In this document: piece by piece, positions 9,413 through 18,416 of the stretch
How positions within the stretch are numbered: the stretch's first letter is position 1
Layout of the letters: the number at the start of each line of letters is the position of its first letter
DNA from: Pseudomonas petrae
Lineage (GTDB): Bacteria > Pseudomonadota > Gammaproteobacteria > Pseudomonadales > Pseudomonadaceae
Assembly: GCF_021728295.1 (NCBI RefSeq)
Contig: NZ_JAKJXE010000020.1
Coordinates: 1-64,000 of the forward strand
Direction: 5' to 3'
Length of the DNA: 64,000 nt
Program-made: the position numbers and the translations under genes
The notes under the pieces: generated by a model
The model's input: only the letters and a program-made list of their open reading frames with translations
Told to the model about the DNA's origin: nothing
Database searches by the model: none

Positions 9413-10963
9413 TCACGCCTCTTTGAGCGCCGGCGCTTGTTGCGTAACGGCGTGATCCAGCCCCATAAACGTGCGCACGCGCGCGCCGCACTGGTTGGCA
9501 AGAATCGTCTGCGGTGCGGCGTCGACCTGCACGATGCCGTTCTCCATGAAGATCACCCGGTCGGAAATCGACAGGGCGAAGTCCATCTCATGGGTCACGA
9601 TGAGCATCGTCATGCCTTCTTTTGCCAGGTCGGCAATGACCTTCAGCACGTCGCCCACCAGCTCCGGGTCCAGCGCAGAAGTCGGCTCGTCGAAGAGCAT
9701 GATCTGCGGGTCCATCGCCAGGGCACGGGCAATCGCCACGCGCTGTTGCTGACCGCCGGAGAGCTGATGCGGGTATTTGTGCGCGTGGGCCAGCAGCCCG
9801 ACCTTGTCGAGCAGGGCGTAGGCGCGTTGCTCGCTGACGTCCCGGTCGCGGCCGTGATAACGCGGCGCGAGGGTCACGTTGTCGAGAATGGTGCGGTGGG
9901 GGAACAGGTTGAAGTTCTGAAACACCATGCCGATGCGCTGCACGCCACGTCGAATCTGCGGCGCGTTGGGATTGTCTCCCGCATGAATGTAGCCCTCGCC
10001 AAACAGGATGATCTCGCCCCTGTCGATGGTTTCGAGGCTGTTGACCGTGCGAATCAGCGAGGTCTTGCCCGACCCTGAGGGACCGATGATGGAGATGACC
10101 TGCCCGGCGTCCACCTCCAGATTAATGCCCTTGAGCACCTCATGCTGCCCGTAGCTTTTGTGGATGTTGACCAGTTGCAGCGCTGGCGCAGACCCCGAGC
10201 CTGTTGCCGGCTGGCGTACTACCGCGGGCTGCGCGACCAGGCTGGCGCGCAGGTTAGTCAGGGCAGTGTCGTCGAGGGTCTGCGGCTTGCGATTGCTCAA
10301 CTCCAGGTGTTGCTCCAGCCAGTGAAACAGCCAGCCGAACACCGTGACGATCATCACGTAATACACCGCGACGGCTGACAGCGTTTCCATGACCAGAAAG
10401 TTTTGCGCGTACAGGCGTTGGCCGACGGTCAGTAGTTCGGTCAGGGAAATCACTGAGACGAGCGAGGTCAGTTTCACCACGGTGATGTATTCATTCACCA
10501 GCGTTGGCAGGGAGATACGAAAGGCCTGGGGGATGACGATCAGACGCTGCATGCCGATGAGACCGACGCCCAAAGCGCGGCCCGCTTCTTTCTGGCCCTT
10601 GGCAACGGAGATCAGGCCGCCCCGGTGGATCTCCGCCATGTACGCCGCTTCCGTGACCACCAACGCCAGAAGACCGGAATAGAAGGGATTGGAAAGCACG
10701 TCGCGGGTGACCGGAAACATCTGCGGCAGGTTGTAGGTGAACACCACCAGCACCAGCAGCGGGACGCTGCGGAAGAACCAGATATAAATCGACGCCGGCA
10801 CGCTGATCCAGCGCGCGGTCGAGAGTTTGGCCGACGCCAGCAGGAAACCCAGCAGCATGCCGATGAACCAGCCCAAGGCGCTGAGTTCGATCACGGTGAT
10901 GCAGGATTCCCAGAAGTCAGCGACCGAGAACAGAGAAAAAAAGTAGGACCATTCGAATTGCAT
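9413..10963 (-). CDS. Amino-acid ABC transporter, fused permease and ATPase
   Basis: A single 516-residue polypeptide joins two parts of a polar amino-acid importer. The N-terminal half is a HisM/GlnP-type inner-membrane permease (several hydrophobic segments, with EAAYMAEIHRGGLISVAKGQ near residues 110-130 resembling the EAA loop). The C-terminal half is an ATP-binding subunit with Walker A (GPSGSGKT), signature LSGGQQQR, Walker B (IMLFDEPTSALD) and the switch histidine (VTHEMDFA). Separate genes are the norm in this family; fused forms are known in pseudomonads. The ATG at 10963 is preferred because GAGG lies 5 bp upstream, over a GTG at 10969. The binding-protein gene lies upstream on the same strand, separated by a REP pair. 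The substrate is not predictable. Confidence 0.88.
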   Translation of the reverse strand: MQFEWSYFFSLFSVADFWESCITVIELSALGWFIGMLLGFLLASAKLSTARWISVPASIYIWFFRSVPLLVLVVFTYNLPQMFPVTRDVLSNPFYSGLLALVVTEAAYMAEIHRGGLISVAKGQKEAGRALGVGLIGMQRLIVIPQAFRISLPTLVNEYITVVKLTSLVSVISLTELLTVGQRLYAQNFLVMETLSAVAVYYVMIVTVFGWLFHWLEQHLELSNRKPQTLDDTALTNLRASLVAQPAVVRQPATGSGSAPALQLVNIHKSYGQHEVLKGINLEVDAGQVISIIGPSGSGKTSLIRTVNSLETIDRGEIILFGEGYIHAGDNPNAPQIRRGVQRIGMVFQNFNLFPHRTILDNVTLAPRYHGRDRDVSEQRAYALLDKVGLLAHAHKYPHQLSGGQQQRVAIARALAMDPQIMLFDEPTSALDPELVGDVLKVIADLAKEGMTMLIVTHEMDFALSISDRVIFMENGIVQVDAAPQTILANQCGARVRTFMGLDHAVTQQAPALKEA

Positions 10964-11017
10964 ACACACCTCAGCGGGGCGGGGCCCGGCGGGATTCTCT
11001 CATCAGGCGCGCCCCCC

Positions 11018-11108
11018 TGTAGGAGCGCGCTTGCCCGCGATGACTTAGGTACAGTCGCTACATCTTTATCGTCTGTCCGGGCCAATCGCGGGCAAGCGCG
11101 CTCCTACA
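11018..11108. repeat. REP pair (REPIN), type 1
   Basis: Two inverted copies of the Pseudomonas palindrome TGTAGGAGCGCGCTTGCCCG (11018-11040 and, inverted, 11086-11108) flank a 45-bp centre. The pair sits between the binding-protein gene and the permease/ATPase gene and may reduce downstream expression or protect the upstream mRNA. The same motif recurs near 14.2, 31.0, 36.7, 40.7 and 46.4 kb. Confidence 0.9.
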
Positions 11109-11128
11109 GAAGGGCGAGCATCAAGCCG

Positions 11129-11947
11129 TCAGTTGGCGGGCTCTTCCAGGTTGTATTTCTTCAACAGCGCAGCGTATTCGCCGGATTTTTTGGTTTCGTC
11201 GAAGGCCTTTAGTAACGCCTGATACAGCTCGTCATTGCCCTTCTTCACGTAGATGCCAAGCGTTTGCTGATAGATGGAATGCTCGGTGCTGACCACCACG
11301 CGGCCCTTGGTGCGTTCGGCGATCATGCCGGCGGCGCCGTCGATTTCTACCTGCGCCTGCACGTTGCCCGACAGCAGCGCCTGGGTCACTTCCGGTGCAG
11401 ACGGGAATTCGCTGACGGCTACTGGGCCTTTGCCCTTCGGCACGCAGTATTCGGCAGACAGCTTGTTGAACTGGGTGACCCACGTGGTGCCTTTTTCCAG
11501 GCCGATTTTCAGCCCGCACAGGTCTTCCGGCACCTTGGGTTTGAGCGGGCTGTCCTTGAGCACCATGATCGCCGCGCCCGTCACGGCGTAGGGGATGGTC
11601 TGGGCCTGGGTCTGGCGCTCCGGCGTGATGTACATGCCCGAAATGATCGCGTCGTAGTGCCCGGCATTGAGGCTGAGAATCAGGCTGGAGAACTTGGTGT
11701 CGACAAACTCCGCTTTGAGGTCCATGTGCTTGGCAAGCAGGCGCGAGAGGTCAGGGTCGGCACCGACGACGTTCTTCTTCTCGTCATAGGATTCGAATGG
11801 CGGGTAGGTGATCTCCATGCCGACCTTGAACTGCCCGGGCGTCACCGTGGTGGCAGCCTGCGCGGCGGTTGCAGCAACCAGGGATGCGCCGAGCACGGCA
11901 GAGGCAAGCACGGTCAAGCGGACAGCAGTGTTCAAAGTGTTGCGCAT
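11129..11947 (-). CDS. Amino-acid ABC transporter periplasmic binding protein
   Basis: This family-3 solute-binding protein (272 residues) captures a polar amino acid or related solute in the periplasm and hands it to the adjacent fused permease/ATPase. A signal peptide (MRNTLNTAVRLTVLASAVLG, then ...AAQAA) precedes the mature domain, which begins with FKVGMEITYPPFESYDEKKN, typical of SBP_bac_3. An open frame continues further upstream, but the signal peptide fixes the ATG at 11947. It lies downstream of the oxygenase and isomerase genes on the same strand, suggesting uptake and catabolism of one compound. The ligand is unknown. Confidence 0.9.
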   Translation of the reverse strand: MRNTLNTAVRLTVLASAVLGASLVAATAAQAATTVTPGQFKVGMEITYPPFESYDEKKNVVGADPDLSRLLAKHMDLKAEFVDTKFSSLILSLNAGHYDAIISGMYITPERQTQAQTIPYAVTGAAIMVLKDSPLKPKVPEDLCGLKIGLEKGTTWVTQFNKLSAEYCVPKGKGPVAVSEFPSAPEVTQALLSGNVQAQVEIDGAAGMIAERTKGRVVVSTEHSIYQQTLGIYVKKGNDELYQALLKAFDETKKSGEYAALLKKYNLEEPAN

Positions 11948-12021
11948 CGTCGGTGACTCCACGTCAGGAAGGTAGGGCTGGGTGTGCTGCGTATTCGGGT
12001 GATGCAGGGCGCCGTATCGCA

Positions 12022-13086
12022 TCACGATACGTCCTGTGTCTGATTCTTCAGATGGCCGAAGCTCGACGGCTTGCGCGCCTTTTCGTACAGCTTGAGTTCG
12101 CCGTTCTCGACCTTGCGCCGCAGGTATTGGTAGGTCTGCAACGCCTGACCGAACATGTGCTCGCCGATGGTGATTTCTTCGTAGTCGGCAGTGCCCTTGT
12201 CGAACTGCGGAAGGGGCTTGATCTGGGTGTGGAAGTCGCAGGCGAAGAACAGCGGAAACGAATAGCGCTCCTCGCTGACCGTGCGTACTCGATGAGCCGT
12301 AGCAACGAACGTACCAGCGGTCATGACCTCCAGCATGTCGCCGATATTGACCACAAACGCGCCATCCACCGGCGGCGCGTCGATCCACTGACCCAGGTCG
12401 TTCATCACTTCCAGTCCGGGCTTGTCGGCCAGCAGCATGGTGAAGCACTCGTAATCGGTGTGCGCACCAATTCCGGGCGCGTCCTGGGCGGCGCCGTCGA
12501 ACGGGTAATGAATCAAGCGCAGCTTCGACGGCGGACGGGTGACCATCGCTTCGAAGTAGCCTTCCTCCAGGCCCAGCGCCAGCGCAAAGCCATCGAACAG
12601 GCGGCGGCCCAAGGCAAACACCGCCGCGTAATACGCTTCCACCGCAGGGCGAAAACCGGGCAGGTCAGGCCATTCGTTGGCGCCGATCAGCGGGGTTTTG
12701 GCGATCACCAGCGGGTCTTCGTCGCCCACTTCAAAACCGATATCGAAGGCTTCCTTGTGGTCCGGCTTGCCCTTGGCGTACACCTCTTCGCCCTCGGGCA
12801 CGAAGCCTTTGTGGCTGCGTGAAGTGCCGATGTAGTGCTGCATTTTGTAGTCGAGGGATTGGGCGAACAGGTCCTTGGCCGCCTGACGCAGACCGTCGAT
12901 CAACGACGGTGCAATGCCGTGATTCCTGACGTACAGAAAGCCCACTTCCCGCGCCGCCCTGCCCAGTTCGTCGGCAACGGCCTGACGCAAAGCAATGTCG
13001 GGGCTGAACATCCCGGCGATATCGACCACCGGGATGCTGCTGAAATTGGCGACCTTCGGGGCTGCCGTGTGCGACGGATCTGGCAT
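12022..13086 (-). CDS. Isopenicillin N synthase-like 2-oxoglutarate/Fe(II) oxygenase
   Basis: This is a 354-residue non-haem iron dioxygenase of the isopenicillin N synthase/ACC oxidase family. The DIOX_N region is at the start (IPVVDIAGMFSPDIALRQAV). The iron site can be read as the HTDYECFTML segment (H and D) and a distal histidine in ATAHRVRTVSEERYSFPLFF, whose arginine would bind 2-oxoglutarate. It is cytoplasmic. It lies 13 bp downstream of a sugar-phosphate-isomerase-like gene and upstream of an amino-acid importer, so it probably oxidises a small imported substrate. The actual substrate cannot be read from the sequence. Confidence 0.85.
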   Translation of the reverse strand: MPDPSHTAAPKVANFSSIPVVDIAGMFSPDIALRQAVADELGRAAREVGFLYVRNHGIAPSLIDGLRQAAKDLFAQSLDYKMQHYIGTSRSHKGFVPEGEEVYAKGKPDHKEAFDIGFEVGDEDPLVIAKTPLIGANEWPDLPGFRPAVEAYYAAVFALGRRLFDGFALALGLEEGYFEAMVTRPPSKLRLIHYPFDGAAQDAPGIGAHTDYECFTMLLADKPGLEVMNDLGQWIDAPPVDGAFVVNIGDMLEVMTAGTFVATAHRVRTVSEERYSFPLFFACDFHTQIKPLPQFDKGTADYEEITIGEHMFGQALQTYQYLRRKVENGELKLYEKARKPSSFGHLKNQTQDVS

Positions 13087-13099
13087 GACGAAACGCTCC

Positions 13100-13951
13100 T
13101 TATCGGCTTGTGGTGTGGGTGAAACGCTGGAAATGTTCGCGTTCGGTCTGGCCCATCCACACGTTCAGCGACCAGAGATCGGCCACCGGCACATTGGTGA
13201 AAGGCAAGTGATGCAGATAGCCGTCGGCGCCGAATTCAGGCGTCATCGTGCTGACCTGACAACCCCGCGCCTGCTGGAATTTCCACACGGCTTGCCAATG
13301 CTGCTGATGGAAATTCAGCTCGCGGGCGTACTCGGGGGCAGCGGGATGCGGGACTTGCGGACCCTGGTCGTAACCGACCCGAGCCTGAATGTGATGAACG
13401 CGCTCGACGAACGCGCTGAGGTCGTCTTCCGGGTCGTCGAGCAAACGCTCGCAAGTGACGATCCAGTGGCTGATGTCGCTGGTGAAGCGCAGATCGGGCA
13501 GTTGGCGGATCAGCTCAAGGGTGACCCAGGGATTGAACAGCGAGCGCGCGCGGTGGGTTTCGAAGGTCACTGTCTGCCCATGTTTGCGCGCCACCTCCAG
13601 CGCCTGACCGAAGAAGTCCACCTGCTGCGGCAATTGCCAACGGTCGTTGCCGGCCAGCACGTTGACGAAACGCGGTGCCAGTTCTGTCGACCAGGCGAGC
13701 TTCTGTTCCAGATCGCTAAGGTGTTCTGCAGTGGTTGCTGATTGTTCCGGGAGGACGTCGTAGGCGGTGAACACCGTGGCGATGTAAGGCACATGATTGG
13801 CGCGCAGGAAGGCACCGAATTCCGCACGCTCGACAGGCGTCAGCGGCAGGCGTGCTTCCATGCCGTCGAATCCGGCTTCCAGCAGCTCATCCAGCGCCTG
13901 GGCCTTGCTGGCGCGATAGCCCCAGAGCGTGCGGAAGATTTCCAGTTTCAT
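13100..13951 (-). CDS. Sugar phosphate isomerase/epimerase (AP endonuclease family 2-like TIM barrel)
   Basis: The 283-residue protein has the layout of xylose-isomerase-like TIM barrels. Metal-ligand candidates are the ETHRARSL segment (E, H), DISHWIVT (D, H) and the VHHIQARVGYDQGPQV segment. These enzymes isomerise or epimerise sugars and related hydroxy-ketones. It heads a minus-strand cluster with the Fe(II) oxygenase 13 bp downstream and the ABC importer genes beyond. No signal peptide is present. The substrate is unknown. Confidence 0.82.
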   Translation of the reverse strand: MKLEIFRTLWGYRASKAQALDELLEAGFDGMEARLPLTPVERAEFGAFLRANHVPYIATVFTAYDVLPEQSATTAEHLSDLEQKLAWSTELAPRFVNVLAGNDRWQLPQQVDFFGQALEVARKHGQTVTFETHRARSLFNPWVTLELIRQLPDLRFTSDISHWIVTCERLLDDPEDDLSAFVERVHHIQARVGYDQGPQVPHPAAPEYARELNFHQQHWQAVWKFQQARGCQVSTMTPEFGADGYLHHLPFTNVPVADLWSLNVWMGQTEREHFQRFTHTTSR

Positions 13952-14401
13952 CGAGCGTCCTCAAAGATTGCGTCGTGCGGCTGACGTGTGACCCCAGACA
14001 GGGCTCCGCCGCGGCGCACGCCGAGACGGGGTACAGCGGCAGTCACATCAGAAAAGGCAATCTTCGGGCCGTGTCTCTCGTGGACGGGCTCCTTTATTGC
14101 GGCCGATCTTAGATTCGGCCGATGAACGGGAAGAATAGGAAAGCTCAAATGCATAGTTCAGAGATTTCTGAACTATGGCGAGGAGGGGCAGGGCAGACGT
14201 TCGGACCCGTGTAGGAGCGCGCTTGCCCGCGAAAAATGCATCAGGCGCCATTGATGGGCCTGATGCAACGCCATCGTTGGGATGCGATCCAGAAAAAGCC
14301 CGATTGCTTACAGCGTCCGATCCCGATCCGACACATTGAGGTCGGCTGTCCAGGCGCCTTCGCCAGCAAGCCGGCTCCTGCATTTTGCTGTGTCCGATCA
14401 C
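13952..14401. other. Intergenic region with a single REP and a half-REP
   Basis: There is no convincing gene here. A single type-1 REP copy (GTAGGAGCGCGCTTGCCCGC) lies at 14211-14230. A second Pseudomonas repeat type, GGCGCCTTCGCCAGCAAGCC followed by GGCTCCTGCA, lies around 14354-14384. Upstream of the isomerase gene the region must hold its promoter, but no strong sigma-70 match was seen. The island's left attachment repeat begins at 14402. Confidence 0.6.
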
Positions 14402-14537
14402 TCAATCCACAAACGTCATCCGATCCGCCTCGCCCGACAGAAACGCCTGATTGCGCTCAGTGGTCTCGCGGATGTAATCCCACAACAACGTGATCCGCTT
14501 GAGCTTCCTCAAATCCTCGCGGCAATACATCCAGAAC
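14402..14537 (-). repeat. attL: displaced 3' end of lysR (136-bp direct repeat)
   Basis: This segment duplicates the last 136 bp of the lysR gene at 26937-27072. It would encode the C-terminal piece FWMYCREDLRKLK... to MTFVD followed by a stop. There are six mismatches, all in the first 62 bp, and perfect identity over 14464-14537. Nothing upstream in frame encodes the rest of LysR, so this is the original host 3' end displaced by island integration. The crossover lies within the 74-bp identical stretch. Confidence 0.9.
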
Positions 14538-14580
14538 CACAAGGGCGTAAGGGTCCTAACCAATGATTACGGGACCTTAC
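14535..14580. other. Left-end inverted sequences next to attL
   Basis: AACCACAAGGGCGTAAGGG (14535-14553) is the imperfect inverse of CCCTTACCCCTGTGGTT at the right end (26918-26934). It also overlaps a local hairpin, GTAAGGGTCC...GGACCTTAC (14547-14580). Position just inside the crossover suggests a recombinase or excisionase site, or a small terminator ahead of the integrase gene. Confidence 0.5.
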
Positions 14581-14584
14581 GACG

Positions 14585-16024
14585 ATGATCAACGCATCAA
14601 GCTCCTCACATGTCACAAGTCCTGTCACAAGTTTTGAGCCTCACATCAGGCCGACAACGAGGCTTTCCAAGCCGTATCACTACCGCCGTAATGGGATTTA
14701 CTACTTCCGCCTGAGGGTAACGGGCAGCACAACCAAAACGGTCTCTGTATCGCTCCATACGAATGACAGAAGCAGGGCTATGGATGCGTCGAGCTACATT
14801 GCAGCGTCCGTTAGGGCGTTCCATCGGGACTGTCTCGACGCTCAATGGCACCAGATCAGGGATAGGTTGGTACAGAGTGCAGCGGGCTTACTGAATCCCG
14901 ATCACCACCACGATACGCAGCGACTTTGGGGCGGTCTTCACGCCGATGTTGATACACTCCGTCCGGTGCTCAATTACGGCCCTTCACCGACCTACCCAGA
15001 GCATGAAGTTGAAAGCTTGAATACAAATACCGAGCCTGCACCTAACCCGTGCCCCGTAGGGCTCGCTCCTCTGACGTTTGAGGTGCTGTCGAGGCTCTAC
15101 CTTGCAGACAGGGCTGGTGAGCAGAAACCCACTACCCTGAGCAGCACACGGTTCACCCATGGCGTAATCGGGAACATTTTAGGAGAGCTGGATTTACGAA
15201 CCCATACCCGTGAAGACCTCGTGACGTTGAGGGAACAACTTGTGATGACCCGCAAGCCGTCAACGGTGAATCAGATGCTGATGAAGGTCTCGGCTGTTCT
15301 GAATTGGGGGATGAACAACGGTCACCTCGTCAAAGCATTCGATAAGAAACTGAAGTTCACCAAAGGGGTAGAGTCGGCACGGAGGGCGTTCAATCAGGAT
15401 CAGATTGGCATGCTGATGGACCACGCCAGTAGGCTGCCTGAGCACTCATGGAAGCGATGGTTGCTGAGCCTTGGGATTGTTACGGGTGGTCGACTGAATG
15501 AAATCTCGCAGTTGTGCGTGAGCGACATTCAAACGCTTGAGTCAGGGGTGGTGGTTATCCACATCAATGAGTTCGGTGAGGGGAAGTCAATCAAGAATAA
15601 GCGCAGTGAGCGAAAAGTGCCGCTGACTGACGGTGCCTACGGGTTCGACCTTCAAGCGTTTTTGCGGTACGTCGAAACTTCCAGACTGAGGGGGAGCGTT
15701 TCGCTGGCACAGATCGGCTACAGGTCAGCAGGCGAGTGGGTTAACCAGCATGCGATTCCTCAGGCTCTCGGGGAGTGCTACGTCAAAGGCTTGGTGTTCC
15801 ACTCACTCCGCCATTCGCTTGCTTCTCTAATGCAGGCTAAAGGAGTTCCACTGACTCACGCTCAAGCGGTAATGGGACACGCTTCAGGCACAGTCGTTTT
15901 CGATACCTACGGCTCTGGAGTCCCGGTTGAAACCATCGCAAGTTTGCTCGGAGACCTGTTCGCAGCCGGTAGCAATCGATGGTCATCATATCTTGCAGCA
16001 AATCAGACAAGCCCCGGCCTCTAG
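14585..16024 (+). CDS. Tyrosine-type site-specific integrase of the island
   Basis: This 479-residue tyrosine recombinase is the presumed integrase of the element. A SAM-like core-binding region (about residues 165-260, FEVLSRLYLADRAGEQKP...) is followed by the catalytic domain. Its active-site residues are R in VTGGRLNEISQL (near 302), H and R in FHSLRHSLASLM (near 405-408), H in VMGHASGT and the nucleophile Y in VFDTYGSG (near 442). It abuts attL and reads inward, the usual arrangement. Two TGTCACAAGT arm-like repeats lie within its first codons (14611-14632), so the integrase may repress its own expression. The ATG at 14585 has only a weak ribosome-binding site. Confidence 0.92.
   Translation: MINASSSSHVTSPVTSFEPHIRPTTRLSKPYHYRRNGIYYFRLRVTGSTTKTVSVSLHTNDRSRAMDASSYIAASVRAFHRDCLDAQWHQIRDRLVQSAAGLLNPDHHHDTQRLWGGLHADVDTLRPVLNYGPSPTYPEHEVESLNTNTEPAPNPCPVGLAPLTFEVLSRLYLADRAGEQKPTTLSSTRFTHGVIGNILGELDLRTHTREDLVTLREQLVMTRKPSTVNQMLMKVSAVLNWGMNNGHLVKAFDKKLKFTKGVESARRAFNQDQIGMLMDHASRLPEHSWKRWLLSLGIVTGGRLNEISQLCVSDIQTLESGVVVIHINEFGEGKSIKNKRSERKVPLTDGAYGFDLQAFLRYVETSRLRGSVSLAQIGYRSAGEWVNQHAIPQALGECYVKGLVFHSLRHSLASLMQAKGVPLTHAQAVMGHASGTVVFDTYGSGVPVETIASLLGDLFAAGSNRWSSYLAANQTSPGL
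14611..14632 (+). repeat. Left arm-type repeats TGTCACAAGT x2
   Basis: Perfect copies at 14611-14620 and 14623-14632 are spaced 12 bp apart, inside the integrase 5' coding region. Three copies with the same 12-bp spacing and orientation lie at the right end of the island (26846-26879). Paired, phased repeats near both ends are typical of integrase arm-binding sites. Confidence 0.7.
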
Positions 16025-16189
16025 CGGAAGCAAACAGGGTCTAGCTCAAAAAAAATGCCCGTATGGCTGCAGATGGCACTTAGCTCAGCGTATAGTAGCC
16101 AAACAGTGGGCTGCATGGCGGTGCAGTTCCAAAGTTTATATGTAAAAGCGCAAGTACATTGTTCAATAAATTATGGAATTCAAGGATCG

Positions 16190-17905
16190 ATGATGGACAA
16201 AATTACTGGGTCTCTCTTGTCAACTTTTGTTAAGCAGAATGAGTTGTCCACAAACGAATTGTCGACTCAGTTTGAGCACTTCGTCAATTACGCGATCACT
16301 TCAAAAGTTTTTAGGGGTAGCTTTGAACTTGATGATGTTCATGTGGGTTCAGGTGGTGACTGTGCTATCGACGGGTTGTGCATTATCGTCAACGGTCGTC
16401 TCATTACCGATGAAGATGTTCTGAAGGATGTTGTTGATAACTCTGGATATCTAGACGCTGACATTACATTTGTGCAGTCCAAAACAAGCTCTAACTTTGA
16501 TGGGTCATCGATTGGTTCTTTTATCCATGGGGTCAAGGATTTCCTTTCCGATGCTCCGCAATTGGTTCAGAACACTGCTATCAAGAAGATGAAGTATGTG
16601 TGGGAGCTTATTGTACAAATGTCGGATCATATGGTGAACCGTCGGCCTAACTGCAGGCTGTTTTATGTAAGTACAGGGAAATGGGTCGGTGATGATAATT
16701 TGGTTGCAATCATAAATAGTGGGAAAAAAGAAATAGACCAATTGAGTCTTTTTGATGCTGTATCAGTTGATGCACTAGGAGCGACTGAATTACAGAGAAT
16801 GTATCAGGAAACGAAAAATCGGTTGTCTGTAACGGTGAATTTCCAAAATCGTATTACACTCCCTGACATTGAAGGGGTTGCTGAAGCTTACCTTGGAGTT
16901 ATTCCATTTGATGAGTATGTGAAGCTGATTCAAGACGAGAGTGGGACGATCTACAGTATCTTTGATGATAATGTGCGCGACTTTCAGGGCGGCAACGTTG
17001 TAAATGCTAAGATTAAGAACACTCTGGATCAGGGGAAGTTCGATCTTTTCTGTGTCTTGAATAATGGGGTTACCGTAGTTGCTGGTTCTCTAACTCCTGC
17101 TGGGAATCGCTTCACAATTCGTGATTATCAAGTGGTAAATGGTTGTCAGACCAGTCATGTCTTGCACGAGTGCAGAAAAATAGAGGGTATAGAAAAAGTC
17201 TACGTTCCAATGAAAATCATTGTTACTGATGACGAGGATATTAAAACCAACATTACGCTTGCGACTAATAGTCAGACGGAAGTTAGAACCGAGCAACTTG
17301 AAGCTCTTAGTTCGTTTCAGAAAAAATTGGAGCTATATTACGCAGCCGAGAAAAACACAATCCAGCTATATTACGAGCGCCGTTCTCAACAGTATAACTC
17401 TTTTGGTGATGTCAAACGTACGCAAATCATCTCTATTCCTACGCAGATTAAGTCCTTTGCGTCAATGTTCCTGAATTCACCCCATCTGGTTTCAGGGTAC
17501 TACGGGACCATAGTTAAGCGGTTCAGTGGTAAGATTTTTAATGAAGATCACAAGTACTCAGCATATTATGTTAGTGGTTTGGCTTATTATCGTATAGAGC
17601 AAATGTTCAGAAGTGGGGAGCTGGATTCGGGGTATAAAAAATTCAGGTTTCAGTTTATGCTCATAGTAAGAATGCTAGTTATTGGTGAAGCGCTGGACTA
17701 CTTCAATTCTAATGCTTTTGATAAAGCATGTGAGCGGTTAAAGTCGATTCTTCTTGATGACGATAAGTCGGCGGAGTTATTTAAGCAGGCACAAACTGTA
17801 TTTGACAATTCCAAGCTGGATAAGACAAAGCGGCAATATAAAGCTGAGTCGGACACAGACCTTGTAATCGAAGCTTTCAGAACGCAAAAGGCATCGAAGG
17901 CGTAA
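16190..17905 (+). CDS. AIPR-family protein (abortive phage resistance, nuclease-like)
   Basis: The 571-residue protein matches the AIPR family, proteins linked to abortive phage infection and common in defence islands. The diagnostic core is seen as CVLNNGVTVVAGSL (near 286) followed by IRDYQVVNGCQTSHVL (near 310-320). The N-terminus looks like a PD-(D/E)XK nuclease: GGDCAIDGL (D61), DADITFVQSKTS (D91, Q96-x-K98). I infer that it cuts nucleic acid on infection; target and trigger are unknown. The frame is open further upstream, but CAAGGA before the ATG pair at 16190/16193 favours this start. The gene is clearly AT-richer than the host genes and lies directly behind the integrase, pointing to horizontal transfer. 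Confidence 0.8.
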   Translation: MMDKITGSLLSTFVKQNELSTNELSTQFEHFVNYAITSKVFRGSFELDDVHVGSGGDCAIDGLCIIVNGRLITDEDVLKDVVDNSGYLDADITFVQSKTSSNFDGSSIGSFIHGVKDFLSDAPQLVQNTAIKKMKYVWELIVQMSDHMVNRRPNCRLFYVSTGKWVGDDNLVAIINSGKKEIDQLSLFDAVSVDALGATELQRMYQETKNRLSVTVNFQNRITLPDIEGVAEAYLGVIPFDEYVKLIQDESGTIYSIFDDNVRDFQGGNVVNAKIKNTLDQGKFDLFCVLNNGVTVVAGSLTPAGNRFTIRDYQVVNGCQTSHVLHECRKIEGIEKVYVPMKIIVTDDEDIKTNITLATNSQTEVRTEQLEALSSFQKKLELYYAAEKNTIQLYYERRSQQYNSFGDVKRTQIISIPTQIKSFASMFLNSPHLVSGYYGTIVKRFSGKIFNEDHKYSAYYVSGLAYYRIEQMFRSGELDSGYKKFRFQFMLIVRMLVIGEALDYFNSNAFDKACERLKSILLDDDKSAELFKQAQTVFDNSKLDKTKRQYKAESDTDLVIEAFRTQKASKA

Positions 17906-18047
17906 TAAATATCACGCGGTTCTCAAAAAATCGTGCTGCGGACAGCATTCAAACTCGAAGGCGATTAACCTTGCCGGGGCTGCGCTGGACCAATGGTGGC
18001 GGGTTATTGAAGAACGTAATATCCGCTCACCAATCAAGGAGCGTAAG

Positions 18048-18378
18048 ATGAGACGGTCAATTTTCGTATTAAGCCTGTGTGCAGTATTGGGCGGATGTCC
18101 CAGCGCTGACAAGGTGTCCTCGCGCAACTCAGGTTCCGCTTCGCACCAAGCAATGAAGCTCCCGTGTAGGCGTCGTCAAATACCTGAACGACGGAGCTGG
18201 GTTTGTCAGGAAGCAACGCCGTGAGGACGCCTCCAAGCAGACGTTCACCGCTTGCAATGGACGCTACAAGATCAATGCCGAGGGCTGATCACCTGAAGGC
18301 GGTGCAAGCATCGCCAACGGAAACAGCACCTATTGGATGCAGTCAAACTACTGGTATATCCAGTTTTCCTGCCAGTAG
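18048..18378 (+). pseudogene. Decayed small lipoprotein gene
   Basis: An ATG at 18048 preceded by AAGGAG opens a lipoprotein-like signal (MRRSIFVLSLCAVLGGCPS, lipobox LGGC). After about 37 codons the sense frame shifts. From near 18157 the other frame reads VGVVKYLNDGAGFVRKQ and on to CNGRYKINAEG. It then meets an in-frame TGA at 18286-18288 and continues as SPEGGASIANGNSTYW...YIQFSCQ with a stop at 18376-18378. One frameshift plus one nonsense codon in an otherwise coherent protein of about 105 residues indicates a pseudogene. The rest of 17906-18416 holds no other gene. Confidence 0.6.
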
Positions 18379-18416
18379 CCTTCACAACGACTATAAATCT
18401 ACTAGAAGATAAATCG

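Noticed and set aside
16055..16189. N-terminal extension of the AIPR frame from 16055
   Set aside because: Composition is unlike the family start and a ribosome site precedes the ATG pair at 16190/16193.
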